In this document: positions 1 to 5,183 of the stretch, in pieces | Numbering within the stretch: the stretch's first letter is position 1 | Layout of the letters: each line of letters opens with the position of its first letter | Assembly (NCBI GenBank): GCA_028293225.1 | Contig: JAQGPE010000760.1 | Location: 1 to 5,934 of the forward strand | Length of the DNA: 5,934 nucleotides | Source of the DNA: Akkermansiaceae bacterium | GTDB lineage: Bacteria; Verrucomicrobiota; Verrucomicrobiia; Verrucomicrobiales; Akkermansiaceae | Reading direction: 5' to 3' | Made by a program: the position numbers and the translations under genes | Notes under the pieces: generated by a model | What the model was told of the DNA's origin: nothing | Seen by the model: the letters and a program-made list of their open reading frames with translations, nothing else | Database searches by the model: none

Positions 1-372
1 CACCATCTTTCCCAGGCGATCGTCGATATGATTACGGAACAATGGGGCAAGTCCGATCTGCCGGCGGCGACGGCATGGGTTGCCGGACTTCCTTCCAGCG
101 AGGCCAGGGAAAATGCCTTGTTGCAGATATTTACCGCTCATGCGGAAATCGACCCTGCGGCCACGGCCGTGCTGGTGACCCAACAACTTCCGCCGGGTGC
201 GGCTCAGGAGGAGGCGGCGATGACCGTCCTCTACCATTGGCTGAGAGTTGACGAGGCTGCCGCCGCAGACTGGGTGAAGGATTTCCCGAAGGGCGAGTTC
301 CGCATACGTGCGGAGGCTGAAATCCAGGGATTCCGCTCCTATCATAGCAAGGGTTCCGCAACTCCACCGTGA
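1..372 (+). CDS. Tandem-repeat protein, C-terminal fragment (5' end outside window)
   Basis: The reading frame is open from the first base (HLSQAIVDM...) to the TGA at 370-372, giving the last 123 residues of a longer protein. An internal ATG at 28 is unlikely to be the start because the repeat pattern already runs across it. About three degenerate repeats of roughly 32 residues are visible. Each has a tryptophan or aromatic residue, an aspartate followed by an Ala-rich stretch (DLPAATAWV, DPAATAVLV, DEAAAADWV), then a proline turn (GLPSSEAR, QLPPGAAQ, DFPKGEFR) and an amphipathic helix. This looks like a helical-repeat scaffold. I associate such proteins with Verrucomicrobiota, where they are usually hypothetical, long and probably secreted or envelope-linked. 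No enzyme motif is visible. The last residues (SYHSKGSATPP) leave the repeat pattern. The function is unknown and the N-terminus, with any signal peptide, is missing. Confidence 0.75.
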   Translation, partial: HHLSQAIVDMITEQWGKSDLPAATAWVAGLPSSEARENALLQIFTAHAEIDPAATAVLVTQQLPPGAAQEEAAMTVLYHWLRVDEAAAADWVKDFPKGEFRIRAEAEIQGFRSYHSKGSATPP

Positions 373-527
373 GTTGAAATTCGGGTAGCGCCGTAATTTG
401 GAGGAAATCCTGCACCTATCTCATTCGAAATTAGGACACTACCAAATTTTCCAGTCTCGGCCTCGATCTCCATGACCTGATCGGTGTCGAGAACGCTCAA
501 GCCTTTGCGTCGCGAGTTCCTGGCCAT
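342..527 (-). pseudogene. Possible remnant of a small minus-strand gene (doubtful)
   Basis: On the minus strand an ATG at 527-525 opens MARNSRRKGLSVLDTDQV and continues with a Glu-rich stretch to a stop at 342. The first ~35 codons use ordinary, coding-like codons (GTT CTC GAC ACC GAT CAG GTC ATG GAG ATC GAG). The later part becomes AT-rich and runs into the convergent end of the repeat-protein gene. This suggests a truncated gene start left in an intergenic region, but I do not recognise the family, and an open frame of this length can arise by chance. An in-frame ATG further upstream at 563 would add 12 residues that fall partly in the dispersed repeat. Confidence 0.2.
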
Positions 528-553
528 GGCGAAAATGGACCCCGGGATCACTC

Positions 554-646
554 CACCCGGCAAAGCCGCACTCCGGGCGCCCCCTCACGCCTCTCAGTTC
601 AGCACCTCCTGCGGCGCCCGCTCCCCTCAGCGCCCCGATTCTCCCT
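554..646 (+). repeat. ~95-bp dispersed direct repeat, copy 1
   Basis: This stretch matches 2290-2385 in the same orientation, starting at CACCCGGC and ending at GATTCTCCCT. By eye there are three substitutions and two small indels (one base near 561, two bases in the C-run near 633-636). It begins with the AAAGCCGCACTCC core (562-574) and then becomes pyrimidine-rich. It ends about 110 bp before the start of the first YcxB-like gene. It contains no gene. Confidence 0.85.
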
Positions 647-660
647 CCCTCCCCTCACTC

Positions 661-690
661 TGACGTCTGACGTCTCCAAGTCTGACGTCT
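661..690 (+). repeat. TGACGTCT short repeat cluster
   Basis: TGACGTCT occurs three times, at 661-668, 668-675 and 683-690. The first two overlap by one base and the third is eight bases further on. Each carries the palindrome GACGTC. The cluster lies 67 bp before the start of the first YcxB-like gene, so it could be a regulator site or simple low-complexity repetition. No function is shown by the sequence. Confidence 0.5.
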
Positions 691-694
691 CTCC

Positions 695-749
695 CCGCGC
701 ATCCATCCTTTACCCTCCCGCCGCTTTCGCCATTCTCACCGCGCATCCA
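695..749 (+). repeat. Paired CCGCGCATCCA direct repeat before the YcxB-like start
   Basis: CCGCGCATCCA is present at 695-705 and again at 739-749, separated by 33 bp of pyrimidine-rich DNA. The second copy ends seven bases before the ATG at 757, where a ribosome binding site would lie, yet it contains no purine-rich Shine-Dalgarno. It may be a local duplication in the leader. Confidence 0.4.
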
Positions 750-756
750 CCCGGCC

Positions 757-1266
757 ATGGTCGACATCACGTTCTCCTTCGAACAGACCCTCAAGCAGAC
801 CAACCGCTCGCGACGCCAATTTTTCCTCCCCTGGCTGCTCCGGCTTGCACCGCGCCAGATCTACGGCTTCGCCATGCTTGCCTTTCTCGTCGTGGCCACC
901 GGCATCCCCGGCCGCTTCTGCATCGCCGGCTTCGTCATCGCCATCCCCCTCACCAGGATCTGCCGGCGGATCCACTGGCACTTTGCGGAATACCGCAGGT
1001 GGCGCGACTACTTCACCTTGGACGGCCCCCGCCAACTGACCGTCCACCTCCAGGACGAGTCGATTGAGATCCACTCGAAAGTCGCCTCCGGCCATTCCGC
1101 TTCCTGGATCAGACAGATCCATCCCACCGGTCGGATCCTCATGAATTCGTCAAAGGACTTCATCAGCCTTTGGACCCACGACCACCGCTTCATCGGCTGC
1201 GTTCCCCGCGCCGCCATCCCCGCGGAGGCCCTCCAGTTTCTGAAGCAAGTCCGCTCCGCCTTCTGA
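757..1266 (+). CDS. Small membrane protein with YcxB-like domain (first of pair)
   Basis: This 169-residue protein has a basic N-terminal amphipathic stretch (residues 1-34, including TNRSRR), two hydrophobic segments forming a membrane hairpin (about 36-51 and 54-69), and a cytosolic beta-rich C-terminal domain (about 92-168). That domain has the layout of YcxB-like proteins: beta strands (QLTVHLQDESIEI), a tryptophan (W117) starting a W-I-x-x-I motif, a strand ending in a display of aromatic residues, then a Pro and a final helix (PAEALQFLKQVRSAF). The family is widespread and its biochemical role is not established. No enzymatic motif is seen. The ATG at 757 lacks a Shine-Dalgarno but fits the membrane topology. 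The next gene follows after 27 bp and has the same architecture, so they are probably co-transcribed. Family assignment comes from architecture recall and is moderate. Confidence 0.75.
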   Translation: MVDITFSFEQTLKQTNRSRRQFFLPWLLRLAPRQIYGFAMLAFLVVATGIPGRFCIAGFVIAIPLTRICRRIHWHFAEYRRWRDYFTLDGPRQLTVHLQDESIEIHSKVASGHSASWIRQIHPTGRILMNSSKDFISLWTHDHRFIGCVPRAAIPAEALQFLKQVRSAF

Positions 1267-1293
1267 CCCCGCCGTCCGCCTCGCCCCCTCCCG

Positions 1294-1794
1294 ATGGACT
1301 ACACCGCGACCTACTCCTCTTCACCGCGAAGTCGCGCCCGGCTCTATCGCCATCTCTTTCTGGGAAAGATCCGCCGTCATCTCCCCCTCTGGACCGCCCT
1401 CGCCGCCCTGACCGCCTGGCTGTCCGCGAAATACCTGAATGAAGACCAGCAGTCAGGCCTTCTAGGCCTAGGCACCGGCATCGTGTACGTTATCCTTTAC
1501 GACTGGATCACCGCCTATCATCGACAGCTAAGCTCCCTCAACACTCCGGAAGGACAGCAGCAGGGTCCCGCCATCACCCTGACCATCTCGGACCTCGGCA
1601 TCCTGGTGGTTGCCCCCTCTCATAACCGGATCGTCAACTGGACCCACCTCAACCGCATCCGGATCACCCGTCAACTCGTCCACCTCTCGCGCAATCGCCT
1701 CCTGCTCTTCCAACTGCCTCGCGAACAACTCTCCCCGGAAGTGCTCGATTTCATCCGCCAGAAAATCTCCACCTCCCGGAAATCCACTCGTTGA
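1294..1794 (+). CDS. Small membrane protein with YcxB-like domain (second of pair)
   Basis: This 166-residue protein repeats the plan of its upstream neighbour: a basic N-terminus (SPRSRARLYRHLFLGKIRRH), two membrane segments (about 31-47 and 55-72), and a C-terminal YcxB-like beta domain (about 92-158). The key match is the NW motif at 115-116 followed by LNRIRIT, a strand, then LLLFQLPREQLSP and a terminal helix. The two proteins are diverged in sequence, so they are either an ancient duplication or a heteromeric pair. I infer that they form a membrane complex; this is not shown. The start at 1294 follows the upstream stop by 27 bp. The 3' end overlaps the next possible start (TTG at 1791) by four bases, a common sign of translational coupling. 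No catalytic residues are evident. Confidence 0.75.
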   Translation: MDYTATYSSSPRSRARLYRHLFLGKIRRHLPLWTALAALTAWLSAKYLNEDQQSGLLGLGTGIVYVILYDWITAYHRQLSSLNTPEGQQQGPAITLTISDLGILVVAPSHNRIVNWTHLNRIRITRQLVHLSRNRLLLFQLPREQLSPEVLDFIRQKISTSRKSTR

Positions 1795-2072
1795 CCTCAC
1801 CTCGGATGATGACCGGCGACCTCATTCCTCTCGTGCAAATCTGCCGGCGCCACCCGGAGGTGAAATTCGAGATCAGGGGGGAAGGCAGAGCTCGTTTTAT
1901 TTTTGGAACGACAGCAAGCAAGGCATTCGAACTATCCATCTGCGAAGAGGGATATTTCTTCGAAGGTTGGGACAAGATCGATCCCAACTCGGTCCAAGCT
2001 CCTCAAATTTCCGTAACAGAGAACACCCTGGATCAGGTGGCAGATCTCTTGCACGACTTCCTCAAGAGCTGA
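1791..2072 (+). CDS. Small hypothetical acidic protein, third gene of the YcxB-like operon
   Basis: I do not recognise this protein. It is 93 residues from the TTG at 1791, which overlaps the preceding TGA, or 88 or 87 residues from the ATGs at 1806 and 1809. The in-frame ATG pair makes the shorter form equally plausible. It is soluble, with no signal peptide or membrane segment. The order is a short helix (DLIPLVQICRRHPEV), beta strands (KFEIRG, ARFIFG, AFELSICEEGYFFEGW) and a C-terminal acidic helix (TLDQVADLLHDFLKS). This small alpha+beta pattern resembles accessory or immunity-type proteins, but that is only a fold impression. Its position directly downstream of two membrane proteins suggests a cytosolic partner. 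Codon usage is less C-ending than in the two upstream genes. Confidence 0.6.
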   Translation: MTSPRMMTGDLIPLVQICRRHPEVKFEIRGEGRARFIFGTTASKAFELSICEEGYFFEGWDKIDPNSVQAPQISVTENTLDQVADLLHDFLKS

Positions 2073-2217
2073 ACTCAACTGAACGCGCGCGGCTTCAATC
2101 CGGCGTCTGTGTCTTCATCTTGAATTCCCCTCTCAAAGTGCCCAACGCGAGCTCACGCATAGAGCCTGGGATGCAACGAGACCCCCGGAGAGAAAACCCC
2201 AGGTCAAACAGGCTGAC

Positions 2218-2311
2218 AAAGCCGCACTCCAGCTCATCGAGCGCCGAAGGTGCGAAAGGTGACAGCCAGGGGTGAAACCCCTGGTAAAACACCCGGCGAA
2301 AGCCGCACTCC
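2218..2311 (-). repeat. Composite hairpin repeat with GGAGTGCGGCTTT ends
   Basis: Two identical 13-base arms, AAAGCCGCACTCC at 2218-2230 and 2299-2311, enclose two small hairpins: GCGCC-GAA-GGTGC (2241-2253, one G-T pair) and CCAGGGG-TGAAA-CCCCTGG (2266-2284, perfect 7-bp stem). On the minus strand this reads as GGAGTGCGGCTTT modules with a CCAGGGGTTTCACCCCTGG hairpin. I recall this kind of repeat as common between genes of Verrucomicrobiota and Planctomycetes. A third arm lies at 562-574 in copy 1 of the longer repeat, there without the hairpins. Spurious short ORFs cross it. Confidence 0.65.
2266..2284. repeat. Perfect hairpin, 7-bp stem and TGAAA loop
   Basis: CCAGGGG pairs exactly with CCCCTGG around a five-base loop. 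No T-run follows on either side, so it is not a typical Rho-independent terminator, although it lies about 195 bp after the end of the YcxB-like operon. It is better read as part of the composite repeat. Confidence 0.6.
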
Positions 2312-2385
2312 GGGCGCCCCCTCAGGCCTCTCAGTTCACCACCTCCCGCGGCGCCCGCTCCCCTCAGCGCCCCCCGATTCTCCCT
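2290..2385 (+). repeat. ~95-bp dispersed direct repeat, copy 2
   Basis: This is a near-identical copy of 554-646 in the same orientation. Copy 2 directly abuts the hairpin unit at its left, whereas copy 1 does not. It ends 96 bp before the AraC-type gene start, much as copy 1 ends about 110 bp before a gene start. An internal inverted repeat (GGCGC near 2350 and GCGCC near 2367) is shared with copy 1. The remaining gap between 2073 and 2481 holds this repeat, the composite hairpin repeat, a loose CCTGGG/CCCAGG pairing (2165-2203) and no convincing gene. Confidence 0.85.
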
Positions 2386-2481
2386 TTCCAGTCCTCCCCT
2401 TCTCTCGGGCATGGGATCCTCTAAAATGCTCAGAGACACTCGTCCTTGCAGCAATACATCCCTCTGAGGTAGCCCTCGCTC

Positions 2482-3402
2482 ATGCCAAATGACCAGACAC
2501 CCAGGCTCACTTCCGCTGACGCCCAGCGCAAGTATCTGCCGGGGGATCTGATTCATCTGGGCGACGGTCCGGCCTGGAAAGACATCCTCGTCGAAATTTA
2601 TTCCCGGCGGCTGGAGGAGAAATGCATGCTCGTTCCCGCAGTCGCGGAACCCCAGATCGTCTGGCAGATCTCGGGGAACGTCATGTGCGAGGAGCGCGAT
2701 CTGGGCGGACAATGGAGCTCTCACCAATCGAAGCCGGGCGACGTCTTTCTGACTGCCTCGCCAACCCCTTATGAATTGCGGTGGAAAGCAGTCACGCGGG
2801 AGCCTTCGGTCGTCATGCATGTGTTCATCGGCCTCCCCTTGTTGGCCCGGGTGACACAGGAATTACTGGGGCCCGATTCTGACCTTCCAGTTTTGAAAGA
2901 GGTCCACGGAGTACACGATGCAATGCTCAACGTTCTGTTGGAACAGTTGAGGACCGAACTGACGGAACGCTCCCCGGCCAGTGAAATTTTCGTCCAGGGC
3001 GTGGCTCAGACCCTCGCAGTGCATCTCATCCGCAACTACCGGGACGAATCGGTCACAAGACCTCACCACTCCAATGTCCTTCCTGCATTCCGTTTTCGCA
3101 AAGTCGAGGAACTCATGAAAGGGGCTTTGGAGGAGGGCTTCCATGTCGGCGCATTGGCCGAGGCGGTGGGGTTGAGTGAGGGGCACTTCTCGCGTCTCTT
3201 CAAAAGGACGGCCGGGGTATCGCCTTCTAAATACTTCATCGGCCTCCGCATGACGAAAGCACAACAACTGCTGAGGGAGACCAAACGCAGCATTATCGAC
3301 ATCGGGTTGGAAGTAGGTTACAGCAGTCCTAGTCATTTTTCGCAGGTCTTCAGAAAAGAAGTGGGGCAGACACCACAGGACTACCGTCAGGTAGAGCACT
3401 GA
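2482..3402 (+). CDS. AraC-family transcriptional regulator
   Basis: This 306-residue cytosolic DNA-binding regulator has the usual AraC length. The N-terminal half (about 20-130) is a cupin-like sensing domain, supported by strand-rich sequence, the KPGDVFL turn (84-90) and TPYELRW. A helical linker (about 145-190) probably mediates dimerisation. The C-terminal domain (about 203-303) has two helix-turn-helix units. The first is around VGALAEAVGLSEGHFSRLFK (222-241). The second is around DIGLEVGYSSPSHFSQVFR (273-291), followed by the family signature ending in GQTPQDYR. The ATG at 2482 has a weak GAGG at 2466-2469, and a TAAAAT at 2422-2427 could be a -10 box without a clear -35. The gene heads a same-strand set of lipoprotein, hydrolase and efflux genes, which it probably regulates. 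The effector is unknown. Confidence 0.93.
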   Translation: MPNDQTPRLTSADAQRKYLPGDLIHLGDGPAWKDILVEIYSRRLEEKCMLVPAVAEPQIVWQISGNVMCEERDLGGQWSSHQSKPGDVFLTASPTPYELRWKAVTREPSVVMHVFIGLPLLARVTQELLGPDSDLPVLKEVHGVHDAMLNVLLEQLRTELTERSPASEIFVQGVAQTLAVHLIRNYRDESVTRPHHSNVLPAFRFRKVEELMKGALEEGFHVGALAEAVGLSEGHFSRLFKRTAGVSPSKYFIGLRMTKAQQLLRETKRSIIDIGLEVGYSSPSHFSQVFRKEVGQTPQDYRQVEH

Positions 3403-3440
3403 GACGGCATCGAAGCTTTTTAGCAGAATCGCGACAGGTC

Positions 3441-3471
3441 GATCAGAACCACGAAAGCAACCGGTTCGATC
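3441..3471. promoter_or_regulatory. Imperfect inverted repeat between regulator and lipoprotein genes
   Basis: GATCAGAACC (3441-3450) and GGTTCGATC (3463-3471) form an inverted repeat with one bulged base and a 12-base spacer. It lies in the 87-bp gap after the AraC gene and ends 18 bp before the next start. It could be an operator for the regulator or a weak stem in the transcript. No T-run follows, so a terminator is unlikely. Confidence 0.3.
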
Positions 3472-3489
3472 TGAGGATAGCTTGGGCAC

Positions 3490-4026
3490 ATGGCTCAAGA
3501 AAAAGATCGGCTTCTGAAACCGCCGCATCCGTTGGTACAAGAATCCACGAGCCGTCGCTTCAAGTCGCTCGCATTGGCGGTCGCCTTGCCGCTTGCCTCC
3601 TGCGGCGGCGAAACCGCCGGAGATGCACCATCCGGGCAGGAAAAGCAGACTCTCGGCGAGCGAAAACAGAACCTGGACGTCCGGATCAAGATTGGAAGCA
3701 AGACCATCACAGGCACGCTTCGCGATTCCGCAACCGCTAAGGATTTCATTTCGCTGCTCCCTTTAACGATCCATCTGAAGGACTACGGGAGCACCGAGAA
3801 AATCAGCGGGCTTCCGAGAAAACTCACCAGGGAAGGCGCACCGTCCGGTGCGGATCCTTCCGTCGGCGATATCGCCTACTACGCCCCCTGGGGTAATCTG
3901 GCGATATATTGCGGCGACTCACCCTATGCGGACGGACTGATCATCCTCGGGAAGATCGATGGCGATCTGGACGCGCTGAAGGCCACGAGCGTGGGGCAAG
4001 TGACCCTCGAACTCCCGCAGCCCTGA
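3490..4026 (+). CDS. Lipoprotein with cyclophilin-like fold domain
   Basis: This 178-residue protein has a signal segment SLALAVALPLASC whose lipobox (LASC, Cys38) predicts a lipid-anchored envelope protein. A short polar linker (about 39-60) follows. The C-terminal domain (about 63-176) matches the cyclophilin-like family found beside oxidoreductases and transporters. The evidence is the pattern TGTLRDSATAKDFISLLPLT (75-93 region), a DYG, the GDIAYYAPWGN motif (127-136) and the GLIILGKI strand (149-156). Members share the cyclophilin barrel, but proline-isomerase activity is not established for them. The stretch before the hydrophobic core is unusually long for a lipoprotein (about 25 residues). 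A TTG at 3532 would give a more ordinary signal peptide; the ATG at 3490 is kept because GAGGA lies at 3473-3477. It sits 66 bp before the hydrolase gene and is probably co-transcribed. Confidence 0.82.
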   Translation: MAQEKDRLLKPPHPLVQESTSRRFKSLALAVALPLASCGGETAGDAPSGQEKQTLGERKQNLDVRIKIGSKTITGTLRDSATAKDFISLLPLTIHLKDYGSTEKISGLPRKLTREGAPSGADPSVGDIAYYAPWGNLAIYCGDSPYADGLIILGKIDGDLDALKATSVGQVTLELPQP

Positions 4027-4092
4027 CCCTTGATCCCAATCTCTCAGCCAATCCGGACGCCACGAATCTCAAAAAAATAACACGCTCAACCA

Positions 4093-5121
4093 ATGAAAAA
4101 CATTCTTATGTCACTCGCATTTCTAACAGCTTATCCTGCCGTGATGGGCGCGGATATGTCCCACGGCGCAGACAATTTCTATCACAGCGACAACGTCACC
4201 ACGCAAAAGGTCACCTTCAAGAATCAATACGACATGAATGTGACGGGGAATCTTTTCATTCCCAAGGGGCAGGATCAGAATAAGAAGAGCCCGGCGATCA
4301 TCGTCGGCCACCCCATGGGTGCAGTAAAGGAACAGAGTTCGAACCTGTATGCCCAGAAACTGGCCGACCAGGGATTCGTCACCTTGGCCTTGGATTTGCC
4401 ATTTTGGGGAGAAAGCGAGGGACGACCACGTAACGCCGTACTGCCGGACGTCTACTCCGAGGCCTTCAGTGCAGCAGTTGATTTCCTGGGTACGAGATCC
4501 TTTATCAATCGGGACCGGATTGGTGTTCTTGGAATCTGCGGGAGCGGAAGCTTCGTCATCAGCGCGGCCAAGATTGACCCGCGAATGAAGGCCATCGCGA
4601 CAGTCAGCATGTATGACATGGGTGCCGCCAGCCGGAATGCCCTCAACCATTCCCTTACCCTCGAGCGGAGAAAGAAGGTCATCGAAGATGCAGTCGCACA
4701 GCGCTACGTCGAGTTTGCCGGTGGCGGGATGAAATACACCGGCGGAACGGTCCATGTTCTGGATGAAAAAACCGACCCCATCCAACGTGAATTCTACGAC
4801 TTCTACCGGACCCCGCGGGGCGAATTCACTCCGGCGGGCAGCTCACCGGATCGGACCACTCACCCGACGCTCAGCAGCAATGTCAAATTCATGAACTTTT
4901 ATCCATTCATGGATATTGAGACGATCTCCCCTCGACCGATGCTTTTCATCACGGGTGATGCAGCTCATTCGAAGGAGTTCAGCGAGGAGGCATACAAGCT
5001 TGCCGGCCAGCCAAAGGAGTTGATCGAGGTACAAGGAGCCGGTCACGTCGATCTCTATGACCGGGTGGAATTGATTCCGTTCGACAAGCTTGCGGACTTT
5101 TTCACTCGCAATTTGAAGTAG
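4093..5121 (+). CDS. Exported alpha/beta hydrolase with Cys nucleophile (YcjY/dienelactone hydrolase-like)
   Basis: This 342-residue protein starts with a signal peptide (MKNILMSLAFLTAYPAVMGA), with likely cleavage after V-M-G or A20, so it should act in the periplasm or outside. The mature part has an alpha/beta-hydrolase fold: strands, an HPMG oxyanion-type loop (73-76), LDLPFWGESEG (100-110), the nucleophile elbow GICGSG (147-152) with Cys149 in place of Ser, a long cap insert (about 176-275), then TGD with acid Asp289 and GAGH with His318. A Cys-Asp-His triad is known from dienelactone hydrolases and occurs in the YcjY-type group. Residue roles here are inferred from motif order. The substrate is unknown and is probably an ester, lactone or thioester. 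No Shine-Dalgarno is visible before the ATG; the upstream sequence is A-rich. The gene lies between the cyclophilin-like lipoprotein and the MFS transporter genes. Confidence 0.88.
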   Translation: MKNILMSLAFLTAYPAVMGADMSHGADNFYHSDNVTTQKVTFKNQYDMNVTGNLFIPKGQDQNKKSPAIIVGHPMGAVKEQSSNLYAQKLADQGFVTLALDLPFWGESEGRPRNAVLPDVYSEAFSAAVDFLGTRSFINRDRIGVLGICGSGSFVISAAKIDPRMKAIATVSMYDMGAASRNALNHSLTLERRKKVIEDAVAQRYVEFAGGGMKYTGGTVHVLDEKTDPIQREFYDFYRTPRGEFTPAGSSPDRTTHPTLSSNVKFMNFYPFMDIETISPRPMLFITGDAAHSKEFSEEAYKLAGQPKELIEVQGAGHVDLYDRVELIPFDKLADFFTRNLK

Positions 5122-5183
5122 GCACCGGCTGCGCCTGAAGGAAGACAGGGCTGAGGAGCCGCCAACTGCGACATCCCATTTCG

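Noticed and set aside
661..690. CRISPR-like array from the TGACGTCT repeats
   Set aside because: The repeats are only eight bases long, overlap each other and have no regular spacers.
1610..2275. 221-residue plus-strand open frame overlapping the second YcxB-like gene
   Set aside because: It is low-complexity Ser/Pro/Arg-rich, crosses two better-supported genes out of frame and ends inside the hairpin repeat.
2266..2284. Hairpin as a Rho-independent terminator of the YcxB-like operon
   Set aside because: The stem is good but no T-run follows on either strand and it is almost 200 bp from the stop codon. It fits the composite repeat better.
554..2385. Composite transposon or complete insertion sequence
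   Set aside because: No transposase, terminal inverted repeats or target-site duplication can be seen. The flanking repeats are direct and only ~95 bp.
2095..2820. 241-residue minus-strand open frame
   Set aside because: It runs through the dispersed repeats and antisense to the first third of the AraC-type gene. Its peptide reflects repeat sequence and reverse-frame AraC codons, with no domain pattern.
2863..3540. 225-residue minus-strand open frame
   Set aside because: It lies antisense to the C-terminal half of the AraC regulator, whose helix-turn-helix signature on the + strand is unambiguous.
4123..4785. 220-residue minus-strand open frame
   Set aside because: It is antisense to the exported hydrolase, whose signal peptide and catalytic motifs fix the + strand frame.
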